From Sphingobium terrigena (GTDB lineage: Bacteria > Pseudomonadota > Alphaproteobacteria > Sphingomonadales > Sphingomonadaceae), in the NCBI RefSeq assembly GCF_003591655.1, contig NZ_QVRA01000005.1, positions 62,001 through 126,000 of the forward strand: DNA of 64,000 nucleotides. The letters run 5' to 3'. Shown one piece after another: positions 16,597 through 24,072 of this stretch. Positions within the stretch are counted from its first letter, which is position 1; each line of letters begins with the position of its first letter. Under the pieces are notes generated by a model. It did not search any database and had not been told where the DNA came from. It saw only the letters and a list, made by a program, of their open reading frames with translations. A program made the translations under genes and the position numbers.

Positions 16597-17244
16597 GTGA
16601 ACGACATGGACTCCCCTGACCTGACCGAAGAAGCGCGCAAGGTTTTTTCCGGGCCGATCACCTTCCTCAAATCCGCGCCGACGCTGGAATTTCTGCCCGA
16701 CATGGCGGTCAACGAAGTGGCGTTTGCGGGCCGGTCCAATGTCGGCAAATCATCGCTGCTCAACGCGCTGACAAACCGCAACAATCTGGCGCGCACGTCC
16801 AACACTCCGGGGCGGACGCAGGAGCTGAACTTCTTTGACGTGGGCGAGCCGCTGCGCTTCCGCCTGGTCGACATGCCGGGCTATGGCTATGCCAAGGCAC
16901 CCAAGGATGTGGTGCGCAAATGGAAGTTCCTGGTGAACGACTATCTGCGCGGGCGGGCCGCGCTCAAGCGCGCGCTGGTGCTGATCGACAGCCGCCACGG
17001 CATCAAGGAGGTCGATACCGACATGCTGGATATGCTGGATGGCGCAGCGGTGAGCTATCGCATCATCCTGACCAAGGCGGACAAGATCAAGGCGAGCGAA
17101 CTGGCGGCAGTGACGCAAGCGACCGCCGACGCAATTCGCAAGCGCCCCGCCGCCCATCCCGACATCATCGCCACGTCCGCCGAAAAGGGCATGGGCCTGC
17201 CCGAATTGCGCACCGCCGTGCTGGAAGCAGTGACGATCGGATAA
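16597..17244 (+). CDS. engB: Ribosome biogenesis GTP-binding protein EngB (YihA/YsxC)
   Basis: A GTPase of the TrmE-Era-EngA-EngB class needed for large-subunit assembly. The 215 residues have G1 GRSNVGKSS (45-53), G3 DMPG (92-95) and G4 TKAD (159-162), with SAEKG as G5. I use the GTG at 16597, because the GGAGG from the upstream repeat is 9 nt away; an ATG at 16606 lacks a well-spaced site. It follows yidC in the conserved order. Confidence 0.95.
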   Translation: MNDMDSPDLTEEARKVFSGPITFLKSAPTLEFLPDMAVNEVAFAGRSNVGKSSLLNALTNRNNLARTSNTPGRTQELNFFDVGEPLRFRLVDMPGYGYAKAPKDVVRKWKFLVNDYLRGRAALKRALVLIDSRHGIKEVDTDMLDMLDGAAVSYRIILTKADKIKASELAAVTQATADAIRKRPAAHPDIIATSAEKGMGLPELRTAVLEAVTIG

Positions 17245-17311
17245 AAGCTCCACGCGAAGAATTTCCCCCGCGAGGCAGGGCTATTGCGTATGGTTTTCCA
17301 TTATCCACAAA

Positions 17312-17401
17312 CGTCATGCTGAACTTGTTTCAGCATCCATCATGCCCCGAAAGCGGCTGTTCGTGACGAGAAATGGATCCTGAAACAAGTTCAGGATGAC
17401 G
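17312..17401. repeat. Dispersed palindromic repeat, family A copy 3 (centre inverted)
   Basis: A 90-base element with the same CGTCATGCTGAAC... and ...GTTCAGGATGACG ends as the copies at 3794 and 6673. Its centre is in the opposite order: CATCATGCCCC comes before GTGACGAGAAATGG, so the element is inserted inverted. It lies between engB and the PhnA-like gene; the rest of 17245-17493 shows nothing else I can name. Confidence 0.85.
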
Positions 17402-17493
17402 ATTAAGGGCGGGGCCGTTTCATATTCGATAGCCCTGTTCACAACGGGGAGATGCCTGGACAATCTCGATCGAACTGCATTTAGGAATTGACC

Positions 17494-17796
17494 ATGGCCG
17501 ACGACGATTATGTCTATGACGAAGCGAGTGGCGAGTGGATCAGTGCCGCTGATGCCGCGCAGGCCGACAGCGAGCCGAACAGTGTCGAAGTGCGCGATTC
17601 GGTTGGCAATGTGCTGGCCGATGGCGATCAGGTAACGCTGATCAAGGATCTGACGGTCAAGGGCGCGGGCCAGACGCTGAAGCGGGGCACGCTGATCAAA
17701 TCGATCCGGCTGACCGGGGACGCGCAGGAAATCGACTGCAAGTTTGACGGGATCAAGGGGCTGGTGCTGCGCGCCGAATTTGTGCGCAAGCGGTGA
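17494..17796 (+). CDS. PhnA/YjdM-like protein lacking the zinc ribbon
   Basis: A 100-residue protein whose C-terminal two-thirds is the PhnA domain (VLADGDQVTLIKDLTVKG, then IDCKFDGIKG). In E. coli YjdM this follows a four-cysteine zinc ribbon. Here the first 30 residues (YVYDEASGEWISAADAA) have no cysteine and form an acidic lead. The family is called alkylphosphonate utilisation protein, but a role in phosphonate use has not been shown, and no phn genes are nearby. An AGGA lies 7 nt before the ATG. Its stop overlaps the GTG of the next gene. Confidence 0.88.
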   Translation: MADDDYVYDEASGEWISAADAAQADSEPNSVEVRDSVGNVLADGDQVTLIKDLTVKGAGQTLKRGTLIKSIRLTGDAQEIDCKFDGIKGLVLRAEFVRKR

Positions 17797-18197
17797 ACGA
17801 AAGCCGCGGCCGCAGGATCGCGCGGTGGGTGCTGGCGCTGGCCTATCTGGTCGCGGGGGTGGCGCATTTGCGGTCGCCCGGCGGCTTCATCGCGATTACG
17901 CCGGGCTGGGTGTCCTACCCTGCGACGGTGATTTTCCTGACCGGTCTGGCCGAGATCGCCGGCGCGGTCGGGCTGATGGTGCCGCGGTTGCGCAAGGCGG
18001 CAGGCATTGGTCTGGCACTCTATGCACTGTGCGTATGGCCGGCCAATATCAACCATGCTTTCCATGATATAGCGATTGGCGGTGTGCATCTGGGCTGGGC
18101 CTATCATGGCCCGCGCCTGGCGTTGCAGCCGGTGATCATCTGGTGGGCGCTGTGGGCGGCCCATGTCATCGACTGGCCCTTTGCCCGGCGCGATTAG
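17793..18197 (+). CDS. DoxX-like integral membrane protein
   Basis: A 134-residue hydrophobic protein with about four membrane segments and the DoxX-family pattern of an N-terminal LAYLVAGVAHLRSPGGF followed by FLTGLAEIAGAVGLMVP. The GTG start overlaps the previous stop (GTGA), so it is translationally coupled to the PhnA-like gene. DoxX-like proteins are often linked to redox or thiol stress, but no substrate can be assigned here. Confidence 0.8.
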   Translation: MNESRGRRIARWVLALAYLVAGVAHLRSPGGFIAITPGWVSYPATVIFLTGLAEIAGAVGLMVPRLRKAAGIGLALYALCVWPANINHAFHDIAIGGVHLGWAYHGPRLALQPVIIWWALWAAHVIDWPFARRD

Positions 18198-18264
18198 CCA
18201 GCGATTGTCTTTCCGGTTCAGCGCCCTACTGTGCGGCCTTCCCTACTGACGAGCGTGAGAGAGC

Positions 18265-20316
18265 ATGATGACCCGGCATCTTCCCTGGATAGCCATCGCT
18301 ATCATCGGCGCGGTGGCGCTGGGCGTCGTTGCGGTGTCGCGGGGCGAGGCAGTCAATGCGCTGTGGATCGTCGTCGCTGCGGTCAGCTGTTTCCTCGTCG
18401 CCTATCGCTATTATGCCCTGTTTATCGCGACCAAGGTGATGCGGCTCGATCCGTCCCGGCCCACCCCGGCGCTGCGCCGTGCCGATGGGCTGGACTATGT
18501 CGCGACCGACCGAACGGTCCTGTTTGGCCATCATTTCGCGGCGATTGCGGGCGCGGGTCCGCTGGTCGGGCCGGTGCTGGCGGCGCAGATGGGCTATCTA
18601 CCCGGCACATTGTGGATCATCGTCGGTGTCGTATTGGCGGGCGCGGTGCAGGATTTCATGGTCCTGTTCATTTCCATGCGCCGCGACGGCAAGTCGCTGG
18701 GCGAACTGATCCGCATGGAAATGGGGCAATGGGCCGGGACGATTGCCTTGTTCGGTGCCTTCATGATCATGGTCATCATTCTGGCCGTGCTGGCGCTGAT
18801 CGTGGTGAAGGCGCTGGCGGAGAGCCCGTGGGGTATGTTCACGGTGGCGGCGACCGTGCCGCTGGCGATGATCATGGGTGCCTATACGCGCTGGATCAGG
18901 CCGGGGCGGATCGGCGAAGTGTCGCTGCTGGGGCTGGTCGGCTTGCTGGCCGCGATCGTCTATGGGCAGGCGGTGGCGGCTTCGCCCTTCTGGGGACCGG
19001 TGTTTACCTTCACGCCGCTGACGCTCTGCTGGATATTGATCGGCTATGGCGCGGTAGCGTCGGTCCTGCCGGTGTGGCTGCTGCTGGCACCGCGCGATTA
19101 TCTATCGACCTTCCTTAAGATCGGGGCGATTGCGGCGCTGGCGGTCGGCATCGTCATCATGGCGCCGCCGCTGAAAATGCCTGCGTTGACGCAGTTTGTG
19201 GATGGCGGCGGGCCGGTATGGGCGGGCGGCCTGTTTCCCTTCCTGTTCATCACTATCGCCTGCGGCGCGGTGTCGGGCTTCCATGCGCTGATTTCCAGCG
19301 GCACCACGCCCAAGCTGATCGCCAGTGAGGGTCATGCCCGCGTGATCGGCTATGGTGCGATGCTGATGGAGGCGTTCGTGGCGATCATGGCGCTGGTCGG
19401 CGCGTCGATCCTGGACCCCGGCATCTATTTCACGATGAACAGCCCCACCGCGCTGATCGGCACCGATGCGGCCAGCGCGTCTGCCGCCGTGACTGCGATG
19501 GGCTTTCCGATCTCGCCCGACCTCATCACCCAGACGGCGAAGGATGTCGGCGAACATAGCATCATCAGCCGCGCGGGCGGCGCGCCGACGCTGGCGGTCG
19601 CGATGGCGGAGATATTCAGCCATGTCGTCGGCGGCCCGGCGATGAAGGCTTTTTGGTATCATTTCGCGATATTGTTCGAGGCGCTGTTCATCCTGACGGC
19701 GGTGGACGCAGGGACGCGCGCCGGGCGCTTCATGTTGCAGGATCTGATCGGGCTGGCGGTGCCAAGCTTCAAGGAGAGCAAGGGCCATATGCCCGGCATC
19801 GTCGCCACCGCGCTGACGGTCGCGGCCTGGGGCTTCTTCCTGCATCAGGGGGTTACCGATCCGCTGGGCGGGGTGAACACGCTGTGGCCGGTGTTCGGCA
19901 TTTCGAACCAGATGCTCGCCGCGATCGCGCTGATGCTGGCGACGGTCGTGCTGTTCCGCATGAAGCGCGACCGCTATGCCTGGGTCACGATGATCCCGAC
20001 CGCCTGGCTGCTGGTCTGCACTTTGTCGGCGGGATGGCTGAAGCTATTTTCGGCTGATGCCAAGGTAGGTTTCCTGGCCCATGCCGCGAAGTTCAGCGCG
20101 GCGGCAGGCGCGGGCGAGGTGCTGGCCCCGGCCAAGTCGATGGCGGAAATGGAGCGGATCATCTTCAACGACCGGGTCGATGCGGCACTGGTCGCGCTGT
20201 TCCTGTCGGTGGTGCTGGCGCTGCTGTTCTTCACCATCCGCACCTGCATTGCCGCACGGCGAAGCGCGGCACCGACCGCGCGCGAAATTCCGGCGCAACT
20301 GGTGCCAGCGCAATGA
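18265..20316 (+). CDS. cstA: Carbon starvation protein CstA (peptide/pyruvate transporter)
   Basis: A 683-residue polytopic membrane protein of the CstA family, with roughly 16-18 hydrophobic segments. The N-terminal region has the conserved RTVLFGHHFAAIAGAGPLVGP motif and the later GFHALISSGTTPK, both hallmark sequences. CstA imports peptides and, in related proteins, pyruvate, and is induced on carbon limitation. A GTGAGAGAG stretch precedes the ATG. The small YbdD-type gene overlaps its end by 4 nt, the usual cstA arrangement. Confidence 0.95.
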   Translation: MMTRHLPWIAIAIIGAVALGVVAVSRGEAVNALWIVVAAVSCFLVAYRYYALFIATKVMRLDPSRPTPALRRADGLDYVATDRTVLFGHHFAAIAGAGPLVGPVLAAQMGYLPGTLWIIVGVVLAGAVQDFMVLFISMRRDGKSLGELIRMEMGQWAGTIALFGAFMIMVIILAVLALIVVKALAESPWGMFTVAATVPLAMIMGAYTRWIRPGRIGEVSLLGLVGLLAAIVYGQAVAASPFWGPVFTFTPLTLCWILIGYGAVASVLPVWLLLAPRDYLSTFLKIGAIAALAVGIVIMAPPLKMPALTQFVDGGGPVWAGGLFPFLFITIACGAVSGFHALISSGTTPKLIASEGHARVIGYGAMLMEAFVAIMALVGASILDPGIYFTMNSPTALIGTDAASASAAVTAMGFPISPDLITQTAKDVGEHSIISRAGGAPTLAVAMAEIFSHVVGGPAMKAFWYHFAILFEALFILTAVDAGTRAGRFMLQDLIGLAVPSFKESKGHMPGIVATALTVAAWGFFLHQGVTDPLGGVNTLWPVFGISNQMLAAIALMLATVVLFRMKRDRYAWVTMIPTAWLLVCTLSAGWLKLFSADAKVGFLAHAAKFSAAAGAGEVLAPAKSMAEMERIIFNDRVDAALVALFLSVVLALLFFTIRTCIAARRSAAPTAREIPAQLVPAQ

Positions 20317-20498
20317 GCGGATTTCTGACCATGCTGCGGCAGACCGCGCGACTGATGGTCGGGATACCCGACTATGACGCCTATCTGCGCCATATGCTGA
20401 CCCACCATCCCGACCAGCCCGCGATGGACCGGACACAATTTTTTCGCGACCGGCAGGAAGCGCGTTATGGCGGAAAAAATGGCGGGAAATGCTGCTGA
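20313..20498 (+). CDS. YbdD/YjiX family small protein (CstA partner)
   Basis: A 61-residue protein of the DUF466 (YbdD/YjiX) family: the GIPDYDAYLRHMLTHHPD core and the C-terminal FFRDRQEARYGGKNGGKCC are diagnostic. The ATG overlaps the cstA stop. Proteins of this family are encoded directly after cstA/btsT transporters and are thought to support their activity. I am sure of the family, less so of the mechanism. Confidence 0.93.
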   Translation: MSGFLTMLRQTARLMVGIPDYDAYLRHMLTHHPDQPAMDRTQFFRDRQEARYGGKNGGKCC

Positions 20499-20629
20499 TA
20501 CGGGTAATATTACGTTTGTAAAATGCCCGACAACGACAGAAAATTACAAGTTTGTTGCGGAATCCTGTTGATTTGATCAACCATCCTGCTAGGCGGCAGC
20601 GTCCTTTTTGCCCGACAGCTTCTGGGATG

Positions 20630-20662
20630 TGCCCCCTGCCCCATCCCTTGCGGCAGGGGGCA
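20630..20662. other. Strong hairpin between cstA operon and XdhC-like gene
   Basis: TGCCCCCTGCC at 20630-20640 pairs with GGCAGGGGGCA at 20652-20662 (11 bp). It sits between the convergent ends of the two transcription units. No clean T run follows on either strand, so it is at best a weak or Rho-assisted bidirectional stop. Confidence 0.4.
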
Positions 20663-20669
20663 GTTCATT

Positions 20670-21587
20670 TCAGCGCCGCGCGTTGAAGCCCGCCACCATC
20701 CCCGCCGTGATCGACAGCGCGATTTCCGCCGCGCCGATTGCACCGATATCCAGCCCTGCCGGGCCGTCAATTCGCGCGAGATCGTCCGCATCAAAGCCCT
20801 GCGCCGCCAGCCGCTCCAGCCGCGCGGCGTGGCTCTTGCGTGATCCCAGCGCGGCGACATAGCCAGTCGGTGCGCGCAGCGCGGCCTCCAGCGCCGGATC
20901 GTCAATCTTGATGTCATGGCTGAGCGTCACCACCGCGGTCGATTCGCCGGGGAAGCGCGCGGCGATGGCTTCGTCCGGCCAGCGATCATCCAGTTCAACG
21001 CCGGGGAAGCGTTCCGCCGTCAGGAACCGCCCGCGCGGGTCGATCACGACCGGGGTCACGCCGATGGCCTGTGCCAGCGGGACGAGCGACTGGGCGATCT
21101 GCACGGCACCGACGATCAGCAGGCGGCGCGGCGGATCATAGCGGTTGAGGAAATCGCCCTCGCCCGCCTGTTCGCGGGTGATTCCGCTGGCAAGGTCGGT
21201 TGCCAGCGTCAGCGCCCGGCCTCGCGCGCTGGCGGCCTCGATCCGGTCGAACAGGTCGGGGGCAAAGCCATCCTCCACCACGGGTTGGACCAAGACGGCG
21301 ATTTCACCGCCGCAGGGCAGGCCGACTTCCCAGGCATCGCCATCGGCCACGCCATAGGTGGCGACATGGGCGGTGCGCCCGGCGATCACCTCGGCGGCGC
21401 GGTGCAGCACGTCGCTTTCGACGCAGCCGCCAGAAATGCTGCCTTCAAAGCGGCCGTCCTGATGGACGATCATATGGCTGCCGCGCGGGCGCGGGGCGGA
21501 CCCCCAGGTCGACACCACCGTCGCCAGCGCCAGCCTGGCGCCGCGCCATTCCAAAGCCTTGCGGATCACCGCGCCATTATCGTTCAA
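20670..21587 (-). CDS. XdhC/CoxI family protein
   Basis: A 305-residue protein with an N-terminal XdhC/CoxI domain (LATVVSTWGSAPRPRGSHM, then SGGCVESDV) and a C-terminal Rossmann-like XdhC_C domain (RLLIVGAVQIAQSL, later ALGSRKSHAARLERL). XdhC proteins bind and sulfurate molybdenum cofactor before its insertion into xanthine-dehydrogenase-type enzymes. No such enzyme is adjacent; a 2Fe-2S subunit of that class sits far away at 49674. The gene ends just left of the 20630 hairpin. Confidence 0.9.
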   Translation of the reverse strand: MNDNGAVIRKALEWRGARLALATVVSTWGSAPRPRGSHMIVHQDGRFEGSISGGCVESDVLHRAAEVIAGRTAHVATYGVADGDAWEVGLPCGGEIAVLVQPVVEDGFAPDLFDRIEAASARGRALTLATDLASGITREQAGEGDFLNRYDPPRRLLIVGAVQIAQSLVPLAQAIGVTPVVIDPRGRFLTAERFPGVELDDRWPDEAIAARFPGESTAVVTLSHDIKIDDPALEAALRAPTGYVAALGSRKSHAARLERLAAQGFDADDLARIDGPAGLDIGAIGAAEIALSITAGMVAGFNARR

Positions 21588-21628
21588 ACTGGGACTCCTC
21601 TGGCGCCAAGATAGGAACGCCTCCCCCG

Positions 21629-22297
21629 CTACACCAGACGCCTGCCGGTCCAGACGACCCGGCCGACAATATCCACCAGCGCCGGGTCGATATCGGTCCA
21701 GTCGGGATAATGGAGATTGTCGCTGACGACGCTGAAGCGCCCGCGCAATGGTCCCATCGCGATCCGCTTGACCATCAGCACCCCGTCCAGCCGCAACACA
21801 TAGACGCCGTCGCGCAACCGGGTGGCGTCATCGTCATGATCGACCATGATGTCGTCGCCATCGCTGAGTGTCGGCGCCATCGATTCGCCATCGACCCGGA
21901 TGATCGACACGCGCTGCGGTCGCACTCCCAGATGACGCAGCCAGTGGGCGTCGAACGCCATCACGCCTGCTGCGCGCTCATCATCGTCCAGCGTACCGAC
22001 CCCCGCCGACGCGCCCAGCGCCAGACGCGGCACCGCCACCACCGCGGGCATCCCGCGCGTGCGGGCGGGAATCGCCACCGGCGCTGTGCTGCCGCCCAGC
22101 ATCTGTTCGGCCACGCCAAAATAGCGGGCCAGCACATGGCGGTCCGCCTCATCCAGTTTGCGCGGGGTGCCGCGTTTGATGAACTGCTGAATGTAAGCGG
22201 GGTTGCGGCCGATCAGCCGGGACAGATCGGCATAATTTTCCCCCCGTTCGGCAATCAGCCGATCCAGCGCGATCCGGGCGTTCTGCGATTCATCCAT
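21629..22297 (-). CDS. S24-family transcriptional repressor (HTH + LexA-like peptidase)
   Basis: A 222-residue LexA/CI-type regulator. An N-terminal helix-turn-helix (YADLSRLIGRNPAYIQQFIKRG, about residues 22-43) is followed by a linker and an S24 peptidase fold with S139 in GESM and K177 in VLMVKR, the expected catalytic pair; A110-G111 is a possible self-cleavage site. It faces two small genes across a stretch with repeated TAGGAA sites. It probably represses itself and those genes and may respond to DNA damage, which is inference from the family. Confidence 0.9.
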   Translation of the reverse strand: MDESQNARIALDRLIAERGENYADLSRLIGRNPAYIQQFIKRGTPRKLDEADRHVLARYFGVAEQMLGGSTAPVAIPARTRGMPAVVAVPRLALGASAGVGTLDDDERAAGVMAFDAHWLRHLGVRPQRVSIIRVDGESMAPTLSDGDDIMVDHDDDATRLRDGVYVLRLDGVLMVKRIAMGPLRGRFSVVSDNLHYPDWTDIDPALVDIVGRVVWTGRRLV

Positions 22298-22313
22298 ATC
22301 CAGTCCATAATGA

Positions 22314-22368
22314 TAGGAATTTTCCTAGACAAGTAGGAAATTGGCTTAGAGATAGGAATATACCTATC
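22314..22368. promoter_or_regulatory. Candidate operator: three TAGGAA half-sites with palindromes
   Basis: TAGGAA occurs at 22314, 22334 and 22353, about 20 bp (two helical turns) apart. The first is part of the inverted pair TAGGAA-TT-TTCCTA, and the last lies in GATAGG-AATATA-CCTATC. The stretch is AT-rich and lies between the divergent S24 repressor and small genes. It is the obvious binding region for the repressor. Confidence 0.65.
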
Positions 22369-22412
22369 GGCTTGCAGCGGGCGAGTCGGACCAACAGGGG
22401 AGAAAGACGCCG

Positions 22413-22598
22413 ATGCTGTTGCACGCGATCGAACGATTCCTTCGCCAATATGACATGCCGCCGACCACCTTCGGACGCGCCAGCACGCGCGATCCACGGC
22501 TGGTTTTCGACCTGCGCCAGGGGCGCGAGCCGGGGGACCGCGTGAGGAGACGAATAGAACATTTCATGAACACATATCGCAGGAGCATCAGCCAATGA
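22413..22598 (+). CDS. Small possible DNA-binding protein, 61 aa
   Basis: A 61-residue basic protein with GGGGAG upstream. The stretch TTFGRASTRDPRLVFDLRQG resembles the recognition region of small helix-turn-helix proteins (related sphingomonad proteins carry an FGR...DPR..FDLR..G pattern, from memory). It is divergent from the S24 repressor and overlaps the next gene by 4 nt. No function is known to me; control of or by the neighbouring repressor is likely from the arrangement. Confidence 0.65.
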   Translation: MLLHAIERFLRQYDMPPTTFGRASTRDPRLVFDLRQGREPGDRVRRRIEHFMNTYRRSISQ

Positions 22599-22966
22599 CA
22601 AGCGTGCATCATGGATTTCGGCCTGAGAATCTGGTCCGAAACAAACCGATAGGAAAAACCCAGCGCGACCCGCTGCCGCGCTTGCTGGAGCAGCTGCTCA
22701 AGCGCGCTGGCGCGCCGACGACGATCGAGCGCGCAGTGAGCCGCCCCTGGGCCAGCGCCCTGTTCGAGGGGCGTCGCCATGTCATCGCGCTGCGCCTGTC
22801 GGGCGCGAAGGTTGCGACGCGACTCTGCGATTTTGTCGAAGGCATAGAAAGCGCGGAATGGCAGCTGCCTGGCCATTTCGTCGCCGACATCACCATAGAT
22901 GAGGTGCGGGAGGGCGAGGGTGAAATCTGGCTGGAGCTGTCGGCGCTGACAATCGAGGACTGGTGA
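22595..22966 (+). CDS. Hypothetical protein, 123 aa, coupled to the 61-aa protein
   Basis: A 123-residue soluble protein. The first half is basic (RLLEQLLKRAGAPTTIERAVSRPW), the second a beta-rich acidic region ending in LELSALTIEDW. The ATG overlaps the preceding stop (ATGA), so both are made together. I recognise no domain. Its stop overlaps a GTG that opens a further 36-codon frame running into a palindromic repeat. Confidence 0.6.
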   Translation: MTSVHHGFRPENLVRNKPIGKTQRDPLPRLLEQLLKRAGAPTTIERAVSRPWASALFEGRRHVIALRLSGAKVATRLCDFVEGIESAEWQLPGHFVADITIDEVREGEGEIWLELSALTIEDW

Positions 22967-23009
22967 AATACAAGGTCAAAGCCGATCCAGACGGCACGTT
23001 GCCGAAGCA

Positions 23010-23128
23010 TCCTCCCCTGCAAGGGGAGGTGGATGGCCGCAGGCCAGACGGAGGGGTGTCACCCTATCGATAGGGCAACACCCCTCCGTCATCGCTTCGC
23101 GCTGACACCTCCCCTGCAAGGGGAGGAT
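23010..23128. repeat. Large palindromic repeat, family B copy 2
   Basis: A 119-base element with the same ends (CCTCCCCTGCAAGGGGAGG at both) and the same internal GGAGGGGTGTCA / CAACACCCCTCC arms around TATCGATAGGG as the copy at 16469. It begins about 44 bases after the 123-aa gene and ends 22 bases before the end of the convergent gene, where it may act as a bidirectional stop. Confidence 0.85.
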
Positions 23129-23149
23129 CAGAAAGCTGTCGATTTGACT

Positions 23150-24046
23150 CTAGCGCCCCCGGCCAGCCATGCTGCGCAATGCACCAAGCGCAGCCCGCAG
23201 GGCGTCGTCGGCGTCCTGCGCCACCGTGTCGCGCACCGGCACGGCGGGTGTGACCGGCATGTCGGCGATGACCCGCACGACACCTGTTTCCGCCGCCGGG
23301 GTGCGGCTGCGCAGGGCGAGGCCGCGTTCCAGCCGCTGGGTCAGTTCAGTGATCGACAGACCCTGGGTCGGAATGGGATCGAGCGGCGGGGGCGTGATGG
23401 GCGCTGCGTCTTGCGGCGCTTCGTCCTCTACGTCTGGTTCGACCAGCGGCGCGGCGGGCCGCAGGAAGGTCGGCTGGGGCAATTCTTCTTCGGCAATCGG
23501 CAAGGGCGCGCTCGGCATGACCAAGCCGGCGGACGGAACGATGGCGTTCTGCTCCGGTTCTGGATGCACGACCAGCGGCCTGCGCGGCGCATCGGGGCGG
23601 GCAAAAATGTCGGCACCGCCAAAATCGCGGCTGGCAAAGATCGGCGCGCGGGCGGGAGCATCAGGATGCGCGTCGGCACGGCGCAACAATGGCGCATCGC
23701 GTTCGACAGGGGCAGCACGTCCCCGCGTCAGCGCGGTCAGTTTGGAAAAGGCGAAACCCATTTTTCTTGCTCCCTGGACGCGCAACCTGCGTCTCTCTTG
23801 TTCAGCTGGCCGGTCCTGCCGGCGCATCATCCCCATCAGTCCCACCGCCATCAGCGCGGCAAAGCCCGCCAGCAGCAGCCGGGCTTTCAACCCCAGAGGC
23901 GGCGCAGCGGCGGGCAAGCTTTCCGACAGGCCGCTTGACGCCACGACCATTTCGATCAGCCCGACCGGAATCCACAGCACCAACAGCGCCGCGGCCAGGC
24001 CGCCCAGCGCCATGATGGCGATCCCCCTTGTCTGTGCTGCCTTCAT
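23150..24046 (-). CDS. Hypothetical two-TM protein with proline-rich tail
   Basis: A 298-residue protein I cannot place. Two membrane segments (about 7-32 and 55-74) are followed by a basic stretch and a long low-complexity Pro/Ala/Glu-rich region (about 100-235), then a short helical end (ITELTQRLERGLAL and ALRAALGALRSM). I use the ATG at 24046; a GTG at 24052 is possible. It starts 26 nt after the glycosyltransferase on the same strand, so a link with polysaccharide assembly is likely but unproven. Confidence 0.65.
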   Translation of the reverse strand: MKAAQTRGIAIMALGGLAAALLVLWIPVGLIEMVVASSGLSESLPAAAPPLGLKARLLLAGFAALMAVGLMGMMRRQDRPAEQERRRLRVQGARKMGFAFSKLTALTRGRAAPVERDAPLLRRADAHPDAPARAPIFASRDFGGADIFARPDAPRRPLVVHPEPEQNAIVPSAGLVMPSAPLPIAEEELPQPTFLRPAAPLVEPDVEDEAPQDAAPITPPPLDPIPTQGLSITELTQRLERGLALRSRTPAAETGVVRVIADMPVTPAVPVRDTVAQDADDALRAALGALRSMAGRGR

Positions 24047-24072
24047 GGCCACTGTAATTCTTCAAACCTCGA

